Assembly: GCA_017307915.1 (NCBI GenBank)
Contig: JAFKGG010000382.1
Span: 1 to 39,726, forward strand
Length of the DNA stretch: 39,726 nucleotides
Reading direction: 5' to 3'
Origin: Burkholderiales bacterium
GTDB lineage: Bacteria > Pseudomonadota > Gammaproteobacteria > Burkholderiales > Burkholderiaceae_E
Shown here: in pieces, positions 24,244 to 31,731 of the stretch
Numbering within the stretch: position 1 is the stretch's first letter
Layout of the letters: each line of letters begins with the position of its first letter
Notes under the pieces: generated by a model
Databases searched by the model: none
What the model was told of the DNA's origin: nothing
Seen by the model: the letters and a program-made list of their open reading frames with translations, nothing else
Program-made: the position numbers and the translations under genes

Positions 24244-24933
24244 GGCGGCCGGGTAGCCGTGCCGCAGGTCGATGCCCTCGACCACGTTGACGACGTATTC
24301 GGCAATGTTCTTGGCGTGGTCGCCCACCCGTTCGATCGACTGCACCACGAAAATCAGCGCCAGCGCTGTCGACACCACCTCGGGGCGCTTGCTCATGCAG
24401 TCCATCAGCTCGCGCAGCAGCTCGTCGCGCAGGCCGTCGACCTCGTCGTCGCGCTCGGCCAGCGCTGCCGCCGCCGCGGTATCGTGCCGCACGAAGGCAT
24501 CGAGCGCCGCATGCATCATGCCGCGCACCAGTTCGGCCATCGTTTCGATGCGATCCAGCGCGATCGGCGAGCCCATCGATTCCAGCTCGCGGCCCTTCAA
24601 TGCGATCTTCTTGGCCTCGTCGCCGATGCGTTCCAGGTCGTTGATCGTATGGATCACCGCGATGATCTCGCGCAGATCCACCGCGATCGGCTGGCGCCGC
24701 GCGATCGTCTGGTTGCAGCGCAGGTCGGATTCGACGTGCAACTGATTGACGACGTGCTCGTCGGCCAGCACCTGCGTCACCAGGCGCAGATCATTCGTGC
24801 GCACCGACTGCACGGCACGCGCGAACTGCCGCTCAACCAGCCCGCCCATCATCGTCACCGCGCTGCGCAGCGCATCGATGTCGGTGTCGAATTGCCGGTG
24901 CGTATGTTCCTGGAGCATGTTTGACGTAGGCAT
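24238..24933 (-). CDS. phoU: Phosphate signalling protein PhoU
   Basis: PhoU links the PstSCAB transporter to PhoR and restrains Pho signalling and phosphate uptake when phosphate is ample. The 231-residue protein is all-helical with two copies of the metal-binding repeat: LERIGDEAKKIA and IERVGDHAKNIAEYVV. The family's N-terminal QFDTDIDALRSAV segment is present. I chose the ATG at 24933 (MPTSN). A TTG at 24981 overlapping the pstB stop is an alternative that would couple translation; neither has a clear ribosome-binding site. It is last in the pstSCAB-phoU unit and converges on phoR. Confidence 0.95.
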   Translation of the reverse strand: MPTSNMLQEHTHRQFDTDIDALRSAVTMMGGLVERQFARAVQSVRTNDLRLVTQVLADEHVVNQLHVESDLRCNQTIARRQPIAVDLREIIAVIHTINDLERIGDEAKKIALKGRELESMGSPIALDRIETMAELVRGMMHAALDAFVRHDTAAAAALAERDDEVDGLRDELLRELMDCMSKRPEVVSTALALIFVVQSIERVGDHAKNIAEYVVNVVEGIDLRHGYPAAG

Positions 24934-24977
24934 GAATTTGGATCGTCGCGTTGAAAACGGCGTTGACGCTGGGTGCG

Positions 24978-25763
24978 TCAACCGAAACGGCCGGTGATGT
25001 AGTCTTCAGTCGCCTTTTTCTTGGGTTTGATGAACAGCTCGTCGGTCTTGCCGAACTCGATCAGTTCACCCAGGTACATGTAGGCGGTGTAGTCGGAGAT
25101 GCGCGCCGCCTGCTGCATGTTGTGCGTGACGATCGCGATCGTGTATTCGTTCTTCAGCTCGTTGACCAGCTCCTCGATCTTGGCCGTCGAGATCGGGTCG
25201 AGCGCGCTGGTCGGTTCATCGAGCAGCAGCACCTCCGGGCGCACCGCCACCATGCGCGCGATGCACAGCCGCTGCTGCTGACCGCCCGACAGGCTCAGTC
25301 CGCTCTGGCCGAGCTTGTCTTTCACCTCGTCCCACAGGGCCGCCTTGCGCAGCGCCCATTCAATACGTTCCTGCATCTGCCGCGCCGGCAGCTTCTCGTA
25401 CAAGCGCACGCCGAAGGCGATGTTCTCGAAGATCGTCATCGGAAACGGGGTCGGCTTCTGGAACACCATGCCGATCTTGGCGCGCAACAGGTTCACGTCC
25501 TGGTCGGCATCGAGCACGTTGCGACCGTTGAAGCGAATCTCGCCCTGCGCGCGCTGGTTCGGATACAGATCGAACATCCGGTTGAAGGTGCGCAGCAGCG
25601 TCGACTTGCCGCAGCCCGAAGGGCCGATGAAGGCCGTCACCTTGTTGCGCAGGATGTCGAGCGACACGCTCTTCAATCCCTGGAATTTGCCGTAATAGAA
25701 CGACAGGTCGCGCACCTGGATGGCGGTGGCGATCGTATTGTCTGCAACGGACATCGTGGTCAT
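24978..25763 (-). CDS. pstB: Phosphate ABC transporter ATP-binding protein PstB
   Basis: PstB powers high-affinity phosphate uptake. The 261-residue ATPase has Walker [10 protein letters not shown] (47-55), a Q-loop in [12 protein letters not shown], the signature LSGGQQQR, Walker [14 protein letters not shown] and the switch His in IVTHNMQQA. PstB-specific phrases such as [13 protein letters not shown] and the C-terminal [10 protein letters not shown] make the assignment firm. The start is the ATG at 25763, 21 bases after pstA; MSVADN at 25754 is an alternative. It lies between pstA and phoU in the standard order. Confidence 0.98.
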   Translation of the reverse strand: MTTMSVADNTIATAIQVRDLSFYYGKFQGLKSVSLDILRNKVTAFIGPSGCGKSTLLRTFNRMFDLYPNQRAQGEIRFNGRNVLDADQDVNLLRAKIGMVFQKPTPFPMTIFENIAFGVRLYEKLPARQMQERIEWALRKAALWDEVKDKLGQSGLSLSGGQQQRLCIARMVAVRPEVLLLDEPTSALDPISTAKIEELVNELKNEYTIAIVTHNMQQAARISDYTAYMYLGELIEFGKTDELFIKPKKKATEDYITGRFG

Positions 25764-25784
25764 CGTTGGTTCGCTTTCAATGAA

Positions 25785-26684
25785 TCAGGCCTGCAGCTTG
25801 TCGCGGAACAGCATGCGCGCTGCGATGTTGATGCCCAGCACGATCAGCGCGATCAGCGCCGCGCCGCCCCAGGCCAGGCGCTGCCAGTTCTCGTATGGGC
25901 TCATGGCAAAGTTGTAGATCACCACCGGCAGATTGGCCATCGGCTTGCTCATGTCGGCGGTGAAGAATTGGTTGTTCAGTGCGGTGAACAGCAGCGGCGC
26001 CGTCTCGCCGATGATGCGCGCCACCGCCAGCAGCACACCGGTCACCACACCGCCGCGCACGGCGCGCAGCGTCACCGACAGGCTCACCTTCCAGCGCGGC
26101 GCGCCCAGCGCGAAGGCCGCTTCGCGCAGGCTGCCCGGCACCAGTTGCAGCATGTTCTCGGTGGTGCGCACCACCACCGGAATCGCGATCAGCGACAAGG
26201 CCAGCGAACCGGCCCAGCCGGAAAAATGCTTGACCGTGGCAACCGCCAGCGCATACACGAACAGGCCGATCACGATCGACGGCGCCGACAGCATGATGTC
26301 GGTCACGAAGCGAGTTACCGACGCGAAACGCGAGGTGGCGCCGAACTCGGCCAGGTACAGGCCGGCCAGAATGCCGATCGGCGTGGCCACCAGCGTAGCG
26401 AAAGCCACCATCAGCACACTGCCGACGATCGCATTGGCCAGACCACCGCCTTCCGTTCCCGGCGCCGGCGTCGAGCTCAGGAAGAAATCGGCGTTGAACG
26501 CCGACAAGCCGTTGTAGAACAGCGTCCACAAAATCCACAGCAGCGCCGCCAGGCCAAGCGCCATCGATGCGCTTGACAGCGTCAGCCCGACCCCATTGAC
26601 GAGCTTGCGACGGCGATACAGCAAGGGGTTGCTCAGCGACGATTGAGTCGTATCCATGGCGTCTTTTGGTTTCGTGCCGGTCAT
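25785..26684 (-). CDS. pstA: Phosphate ABC transporter permease PstA
   Basis: PstA is one of two inner-membrane permease subunits of the Pst transporter. The 299-residue protein has about six membrane helices, beginning at residues 36-58, and the EAA-type coupling loop around REAAFALGAPRWKVSLSVTL (quoted at 20 residues). The phrases GGLANAIVGSVLMV and IARIIGETAPLLFTA-like VARIIGETAPLLF are typical of PstA. I used the ATG at 26684, 10 bases after the pstC stop; a later ATG near 26657 (MDTTQ) is possible. No strong ribosome-binding site decides between them. Confidence 0.96.
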   Translation of the reverse strand: MTGTKPKDAMDTTQSSLSNPLLYRRRKLVNGVGLTLSSASMALGLAALLWILWTLFYNGLSAFNADFFLSSTPAPGTEGGGLANAIVGSVLMVAFATLVATPIGILAGLYLAEFGATSRFASVTRFVTDIMLSAPSIVIGLFVYALAVATVKHFSGWAGSLALSLIAIPVVVRTTENMLQLVPGSLREAAFALGAPRWKVSLSVTLRAVRGGVVTGVLLAVARIIGETAPLLFTALNNQFFTADMSKPMANLPVVIYNFAMSPYENWQRLAWGGAALIALIVLGINIAARMLFRDKLQA

Positions 26685-26694
26685 AGCGGGCTGC

Positions 26695-27705
26695 TCAACG
26701 CCCGGCGCGCACGGCGCTGCGCCGCGTCAGCCACTTGGCGATCGCCAGCACGATGAAGGTGATGACGAACAGCAGCAGGCCCAGCGCGAACAGCGCCGGA
26801 ATGTGCAGCGCCGCGTCGGCCTCGGCGAACTCGTTGGCCAGCGTCGAGGCGATCGAATTGCCGGGCGCGAACAGGCTGCTTGCCAGCCGGTTGGCATTGC
26901 CGATCACGAAGGTCACCGCCATCGTTTCGCCCAGCGCCCGGCCCAGGCCGAGCATGATGCCGCCGATCACGCCGATGCGCGTGTACGGCAGCACGATGTT
27001 GCGCACCACTTCCCAGGTGGTGCAGCCCAGCCCATAGGCTGATTCCTTCAGCACCGGCGGCACCGTCTCGAACACGTCGCGCATCACCGACGCGATGAAC
27101 GGAATCACCATCAGCGCCAGCACGATGCCCGCGGTGAACACGCCGATGCCCAGCGGCGGACCCGCGAACAGCGGTAGCCCGGTGCCGGCCAGCAGGGGCT
27201 GCACGTATTCCTGGAACAAGGGCGCGAAAATGAACAGACCCCAGAAACCGTAGATGATCGACGGCACGCCGGCCAGCAGCTCGATCGCCGTGCCCAGGGG
27301 CCGGCGCAGCCACAGCGGGCAGGTTTCGGTCAGGAACAAGGCGATGCCGAAGCTGATCGGCACCGCGAACAGCAGCGCGATCGCCGACGTCACCAAGGTG
27401 CCGTAGACGGCGATGACCGCGCCGTAGACATCCTCCGACGGACTCCACTTCGTGCCGTAGAAGAACTCCATTCCGAATTCGCTCAGCGCCGGCCAGGCGC
27501 CGATCACCAGCGACACCAGGATGCCGAGCAGCCCGGCCAGCACCAGCGCAGCGAAGGAGAAAGTCAACCAGGCAAAGAAGCGGTCCTGCACGGCAAAACG
27601 CCGCACGCGCTGCGCCAGTTCTCGCTGCGCGGAACGCGTCATCGCGGCGGTGTTCACCGCCGCGACCGAGGTGGAGGAAGCCGAAACGCTCATCGGGGAT
27701 TTCAT
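26695..27705 (-). CDS. pstC: Phosphate ABC transporter permease PstC
   Basis: PstC is the second permease subunit of the Pst transporter. The 336-residue protein has about six membrane helices and the family phrases [52 protein letters not shown] (20 residues) in the EAA loop, and [12 protein letters not shown] placed the start at the ATG at 27705; a TTG at 27714 and an ATG at 27693 are also in frame. A perfect hairpin occupies 27715-27737 immediately upstream, leaving almost no room for a ribosome-binding site at the first two choices. That suggests that pstC translation is tuned down relative to pstS. Confidence 0.95.
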   Translation of the reverse strand: MKSPMSVSASSTSVAAVNTAAMTRSAQRELAQRVRRFAVQDRFFAWLTFSFAALVLAGLLGILVSLVIGAWPALSEFGMEFFYGTKWSPSEDVYGAVIAVYGTLVTSAIALLFAVPISFGIALFLTETCPLWLRRPLGTAIELLAGVPSIIYGFWGLFIFAPLFQEYVQPLLAGTGLPLFAGPPLGIGVFTAGIVLALMVIPFIASVMRDVFETVPPVLKESAYGLGCTTWEVVRNIVLPYTRIGVIGGIMLGLGRALGETMAVTFVIGNANRLASSLFAPGNSIASTLANEFAEADAALHIPALFALGLLLFVITFIVLAIAKWLTRRSAVRAGR

Positions 27706-27714
27706 CCGGTTCAA

Positions 27715-27737
27715 GGGCCGCGCTGCTCGCGCGGCCC
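27715..27737 (-). other. pstS-pstC intercistronic hairpin
   Basis: GGGCCGCGC (27715-27723) pairs perfectly over 9 bp with GCGCGGCCC (27729-27737), loop TGCTC. It lies between the pstS stop and the pstC start with no T-run. A hairpin here would protect the pstS part of the message from 3' decay and limit read-through, giving the binding protein in excess over the permease. A direct repeat GCTCAGCGCG (27761-27770 and 27776-27785) fills the rest of the gap. Confidence 0.55.
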
Positions 27738-27790
27738 GTTCGTTGGCGGTTATCAGGCTCGCTCAGCGCGGGCCTGCTCAGCGCGCTCGC

Positions 27791-28828
27791 TCAATCCGCC
27801 ATCACCGGCGTGCCGCTGGTGTCGCGGATCGCCTTCCACGAAGTCTCGATCTGGCTCACGACATTCGAAGGCATCGGAACGTAGTCGAGATCGACGGCCA
27901 TCTTCTGACCATTGCGCAGCGCCCACTGGAAGAACTTCAGCGCTTCACGCGAACGCTCGGGCTTGTCGGCCACCTTGTGCAGCAGGATGTAACTGGCCGT
28001 CGTGATCGGCCAAGCGTCGCCGCCGTGCTGGTTGTTCAGGTTCGTACCGAAGCCCGCTGCGGGGTTCCATTGCGCGTTGGCTGCCGCCGCCGCGAACGAC
28101 TTGTCGTCGGGCTGCACGAACTTGCCGTCGCGGTTGCGCAAGGAGACGTGCGCCAGCTTGTTCGGCTTGGCGTAGGCATACTCGACATAGCCGATCGCGC
28201 CGCCGACCTTGCTCACGTTCGCCGCAACGCCGGCGTTGCCCTTGCCGCCGATACCGGCAGACCAGTTCACCGTCTTGCCGCTGCCGATCGCCGATTTGAA
28301 CTCAGGCGAGACCTGCGCGAGATAGTCGGTGAAGCCGGCCGTGGTACCCGACGAATCCGAACGATAGACCAGCGTGATCGCGGTCGCCGGCAGCGGCACC
28401 CCGGCATTGAGCTGAGCGATCTTCGGATCGTTCCAGGTCTTGACCGCGCCGCGGAAAATGTCGGCCAGCACTTCGCCGGTCAGCTTCATCTGACCCGGCG
28501 CCACGCCCGGCACGTTGATCACGGCGACGATGCCGCCGATCACCGCCGGAAACTGCGCCAGACCGTTCTTGTCGAGGTCGGCCGGCGCCATCGGATCATC
28601 GGAGGCGCCGAAATCGACGGTCTTCGACGTGATCTGCTTGATGCCGCCGCCCGAGCCGATGGCCTGATAGTTCAGGCTGTGGCCGGTGGCAGCCTTGTAG
28701 GCTTCAGCCCACTTTGCGTAGGCCGGCGCCGGAAACGAGGCGCCCGCCCCTGTGATGTCAGCCGCTTGGGCCGTCAAGGCCCCGGCAATCAATGCCGCGC
28801 CCGCTAGAAGTCGTGTAATCGGTTTCAT
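27791..28828 (-). CDS. pstS: Phosphate-binding periplasmic protein PstS
   Basis: PstS captures inorganic phosphate in the periplasm for PstCAB. The 345-residue precursor has a signal peptide with likely cleavage after AQA (residues 20-22), and the mature start ADITGAGASFPAPAYAKWAE (20 residues) is diagnostic. The binding-site segments GSGGGIKQI, DFGASDDPM and YRSDSSGTTAGFTDYL are present. I chose the ATG at 28828, which has GGAAGGAA about 10 bases upstream. A triple PHO box lies further upstream. It is the first gene of pstSCAB-phoU. Confidence 0.98.
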   Translation of the reverse strand: MKPITRLLAGAALIAGALTAQAADITGAGASFPAPAYAKWAEAYKAATGHSLNYQAIGSGGGIKQITSKTVDFGASDDPMAPADLDKNGLAQFPAVIGGIVAVINVPGVAPGQMKLTGEVLADIFRGAVKTWNDPKIAQLNAGVPLPATAITLVYRSDSSGTTAGFTDYLAQVSPEFKSAIGSGKTVNWSAGIGGKGNAGVAANVSKVGGAIGYVEYAYAKPNKLAHVSLRNRDGKFVQPDDKSFAAAAANAQWNPAAGFGTNLNNQHGGDAWPITTASYILLHKVADKPERSREALKFFQWALRNGQKMAVDLDYVPMPSNVVSQIETSWKAIRDTSGTPVMAD

Positions 28829-28863
28829 GTCTTGCGATTCCTTCCGTGGAGAAGATGAATCGA

Positions 28864-28897
28864 AGACTAAGACCGCAGGATGACCGTTTGATGACAA
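28864..28897 (-). promoter_or_regulatory. Triple PHO box and promoter of pstS
   Basis: On the minus strand heptamers TTGTCAT (28897-28891), CGGTCAT (28886-28880) and CGGTCTT (28875-28869) are spaced 11 bases apart. The first two form an 18-bp PHO box; exactly 10 bases later TAGTCT (28869-28864) can serve as -10. The arrangement matches that before phoB, including a third heptamer running into the -10. It lies in the 102-base gap between the tctC-like gene and pstS. Confidence 0.82.
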
Positions 28898-28930
28898 CCG
28901 CTCCGCAAGACCGCCGGGTGACCGGGATTT

Positions 28931-29920
28931 CTAGTGCTTGGCCAGCCCCAGCTCGCGCAGCACGCTGCGCATCTCGCTTTGCTCACGCTCGACGAAGGCC
29001 GCGGCCTCCTTGCCGCTGATGAAGCGCTCGCCCCACTGGTTGCGCGCCACGAAGCTCTTCCATTCCGCGGTATCGGTCGCGCGCTTCAAGGTCTGCTCCC
29101 AGTAGGCGAGCTGGGCCGCCGTCAGCCCTTTCGGCGCCATGATTCCCTGATACGACGAGAACTCGGCATCGACCCCCTGCTCCTTCCAGGTCGGCGTGTT
29201 CGCGAACAACCCGCCCAGGCGCGTCGGCGACGAAATGGCGAGAACCCGGATACGGGAAGCCTCCAACTGACCGACCAGGCTCGGCGTCGTCGCCGCCACC
29301 ACGTCTACGTGTCCGCCCAAGGCCGAGATGATGGATTCCGCAGAAGACTTGTGCGGCACCACCGTCAGCTTCGAGACGTCGATGCCGGCCGCACGCAGCG
29401 GGACCGCCGCACCGATGTGGATGTGATTGCCCAGCGCAGTGGCCACCGCGATGCTCACCGACCCGGGGTCGGCGCGCAGCTTCCTGATCAGGTCGTCGAC
29501 GTTGCGGATCGGCGAATCGGCCCGCACCGCCAGGGCGACGTACTCGCGAACCAGCATGGCCAGCGTGGTGTACTCGGTGGGCGACTCATCCCAGTCGCCG
29601 ATCAGATAGCTCGTGAGCCATTGCTGCGACCAGGACGCCAGATAGTGGGCATCGCCGGGTCGTTGCCGCAAGCTGTTGACGGCCACCCGGCCGCCGCCCG
29701 AGGGCTTGTTGACGACGACGAAGCTGGGCCCCTGCTGCTGCTCGATGATGTGCTGCAGGGTTCTGGCGACCTGGTCCAGCGACCCGCCCGGGCCGGCGCC
29801 CACCGTGAACTCCACCGGTCTGGAAGGTTTCCACGCCGGTGCCTGGGCCAGCGCTGCGCCCGACAGCAGGCCGCAAGCGATCGCGGCCATGGCAAGTCTT
29901 TTTTGCGTCTTCACGGTCAT
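28931..29920 (-). CDS. Bug/TctC-family tripartite tricarboxylate transporter substrate-binding protein
   Basis: This 329-residue precursor belongs to the Bug family of periplasmic binding proteins for carboxylates, greatly expanded in Burkholderiales. A signal peptide ends about ALA-QAPAW. Family features include WKPSRPVEFTVGAGPGGSLD, with the glycine-rich substrate loop, VVVNKPSGGGRVAV, and a C-terminal half with LAISSPTRLGGLF and PTWKEQGVD. GAGGAG abuts the ATG at 29920 directly, too close for initiation, but is 6 bases before an in-frame GTG at 29914, which may be the true start. No TctA/TctB membrane genes are nearby, so the partner transporter is elsewhere. It follows the carboxylase gene by 25 bases and probably delivers or senses that pathway's substrate. 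Confidence 0.9.
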   Translation of the reverse strand: MTVKTQKRLAMAAIACGLLSGAALAQAPAWKPSRPVEFTVGAGPGGSLDQVARTLQHIIEQQQGPSFVVVNKPSGGGRVAVNSLRQRPGDAHYLASWSQQWLTSYLIGDWDESPTEYTTLAMLVREYVALAVRADSPIRNVDDLIRKLRADPGSVSIAVATALGNHIHIGAAVPLRAAGIDVSKLTVVPHKSSAESIISALGGHVDVVAATTPSLVGQLEASRIRVLAISSPTRLGGLFANTPTWKEQGVDAEFSSYQGIMAPKGLTAAQLAYWEQTLKRATDTAEWKSFVARNQWGERFISGKEAAAFVEREQSEMRSVLRELGLAKH

Positions 29921-29945
29921 CTCCTCGTTGCTGTCATTGCATCCG

Positions 29946-31532
29946 CTAACGGAACGTGCGATACCGGATACCGATCTGCCCCTGCGTTACGGCATAGGCA
30001 TCCTTGACCCAGCCGCACAGCAGCGCGCGCGTATCGCGCGGGCGGACGATGTCCACCACGCCGAAGCGCTCGGCGGTGCGAAACGGCGAGCTCAGCTGCT
30101 GGTAGTACGCCTCGAGCGCCTGCTGCCGGCCGGCGGGATCCTCCGCTTCCTGCAGTTCACGCTTATAGGCGGCAGCGACGCCGCCCTCGATCGGGATCGA
30201 TCCCCAGCGCGCCGTCGGCCAGGCAAAGCGATGCAGCAGCGAGTAGCCATCCGGGCCATGCTGGGGCGCGTGCATCTGCCCGCCCACGCCGAACGCACGC
30301 CGCAGGACGACGGCGCACCATGGCACGCAGGCTTGTTCGATCGCGGCGATGGCCTTGATCGCCGCCTGCATCGTCCCGGCCTTTTCCGCATCCCGGCCGA
30401 ACATCACGCCCGGCTGATCGACCAGGTTGACGATCGGCAGATGGAAGGTGTCGCAAAGGTCGATGAAGCGCTCCATCTTGCGTGCCGCTTGCAGCGTCAG
30501 CGCACCGCCCATGACGCGCGGGTCGTTTGCCAGGATGCCGACGGCAACACCGTCGAGCCGGCCGAACATGGTCACGGTCGAGCCGCCGAAGCTGCGGCCC
30601 ATCTCGAACAGCGAATCCCGATCGAAGACCGATTGCAGGATCTTCCTGATGTCGTAGATCTTGCGCGTATCCAGCGGAATGGCTTCGTCCAGCCACGCAT
30701 CGGCGCGCAGCCGATCATCCTGGCAGGCAAATCGCGCCGGTGCCTGCCAGACGTTCTGCGGCAGATAGGAAAGGAAACGCCTGACCTGGTCGAAGGCATC
30801 GGCTTCGCTGACGGCTTCATTGGTGACGACACCGCTCGAACGAGTGTGCACCGCTGACCCGCCCAGCGATTCCTTGTCGATTTCTTCACCGATGCCGCGC
30901 TTGACCACCGGCGGCCCGCCAGCAAACACCTGCGCCATGCCGCGAACCATCACCGAGAAATGCGAAGCTGCCACCTTCACCGCGCCCAGGCCCGCGCAGG
31001 CGCCCAGCGCGACACCGACGACCGGTGCCTGGGCAAGCTGCTGCGCCCACGGCCAGGTGCTGTAGCCCGGCAGCTTGGTGGACTGGTTCTGCTCGAGGAT
31101 GCGCACGCTGCCGCCGGCCGTTTCCACGAGCCTGACGATCGGCAGGCGCATCTGGTGCGCATAGCGCTCTGCGTAGAGCCATTTGTCCGAGACGGTCGAC
31201 TCCGACGAACCGCCCCGGATCGTGAAGTCGTCAGCCGAGACGACGATCCTGCGCTCGGCGATCTCGGCGGTGCCCATGATCGCGTTCGACGGCTTCAGCG
31301 AGCGAAAGACGCCTTGCGCGTCATAGCTGCCTTTGCCGGCAAGCAAGCCCATTTCAGTGAATGTTCCCGCATCGACCAGCAGGTCGATGCGTTCGCGCGC
31401 GGTCAGCTTGCCCAGTGAATGCTGCTTGGCGATGCCTTCCGGGCCGCCCATCTCCAACGCTTGGGTGCGGCGAACTTCCAACTCTTCGAAGAGGGAAAGC
31501 TGCGCCTGGCGTGGCGGCTGGTCACCTTGCAT
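29946..31532 (-). CDS. Acyl-CoA carboxylase carboxyltransferase (beta) subunit
   Basis: The 528-residue product is a biotin-dependent carboxyltransferase of the PccB/MmdA type, with both crotonase-like halves. The N-terminal half carries KLTARERIDLLVDAGTFTEM (20 residues) and the oxyanion region LVETAGGSVRILEQ. The C-terminal half carries FGRLDGVAVGILANDPRVMG (20 residues), NLVDQPGVMFGRDAEKAG and the YGGG-like HAPQHGPDGYS region. The family moves CO2 from biotin to an acyl-CoA, or the reverse. No biotin carboxylase or carrier-protein gene is in the window, so partners must be supplied elsewhere, or the protein acts as a decarboxylase component. I chose the ATG at 31532 with AAGGAG 6 bases upstream. 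It diverges from a CoA-transferase and is probably repressed by the local GntR protein. Confidence 0.87.
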   Translation of the reverse strand: MQGDQPPRQAQLSLFEELEVRRTQALEMGGPEGIAKQHSLGKLTARERIDLLVDAGTFTEMGLLAGKGSYDAQGVFRSLKPSNAIMGTAEIAERRIVVSADDFTIRGGSSESTVSDKWLYAERYAHQMRLPIVRLVETAGGSVRILEQNQSTKLPGYSTWPWAQQLAQAPVVGVALGACAGLGAVKVAASHFSVMVRGMAQVFAGGPPVVKRGIGEEIDKESLGGSAVHTRSSGVVTNEAVSEADAFDQVRRFLSYLPQNVWQAPARFACQDDRLRADAWLDEAIPLDTRKIYDIRKILQSVFDRDSLFEMGRSFGGSTVTMFGRLDGVAVGILANDPRVMGGALTLQAARKMERFIDLCDTFHLPIVNLVDQPGVMFGRDAEKAGTMQAAIKAIAAIEQACVPWCAVVLRRAFGVGGQMHAPQHGPDGYSLLHRFAWPTARWGSIPIEGGVAAAYKRELQEAEDPAGRQQALEAYYQQLSSPFRTAERFGVVDIVRPRDTRALLCGWVKDAYAVTQGQIGIRYRTFR

Positions 31533-31553
31533 TGGCTGCTCCTTATCTTCTTT

Positions 31554-31565
31554 ATTGTTGACAAT
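31554..31565. promoter_or_regulatory. GntR/FCD-type operator candidate 1
   Basis: ATTGTTGACAAT is an inverted repeat with 5-bp arms (ATTGT/ACAAT) and a 2-base centre, the form recognised by many FadR/FCD-subfamily GntR regulators. It lies between the likely carboxylase transcription start and its ribosome-binding site, a roadblock position. A TATAGT -10 for the carboxylase is at 31594-31589 on the minus strand. Confidence 0.55.
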
Positions 31566-31632
31566 GATACGATAAATACGAAATTCCAACTATAAAAACC
31601 ATTAAAATCGCGAAATCAGATATTTTTGTATT

Positions 31633-31652
31633 ATTGTTAACAAAAATATTGT
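31633..31652. promoter_or_regulatory. GntR/FCD-type operator candidate 2 with plus-strand promoter
   Basis: ATTGTTAACAAA (31633-31644) contains the perfect palindrome TTGTTAACAA and matches candidate 1 at 10 of 12 positions. Centres of the two sites are 79 bases apart. It abuts a TATTGT -10-like hexamer (31647-31652) pointing toward the CoA-transferase, so a bound repressor would cover that promoter. The surrounding 31545-31665 is strikingly AT-rich for this window. Confidence 0.5.
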
Positions 31653-31731
31653 ATGAAAAGCAGTTGGATGTCATCCGCATCCCCACCGCATCCACCAGCG
31701 ACCCCATGGCAGTCAACGAAAGGGCCAACCC

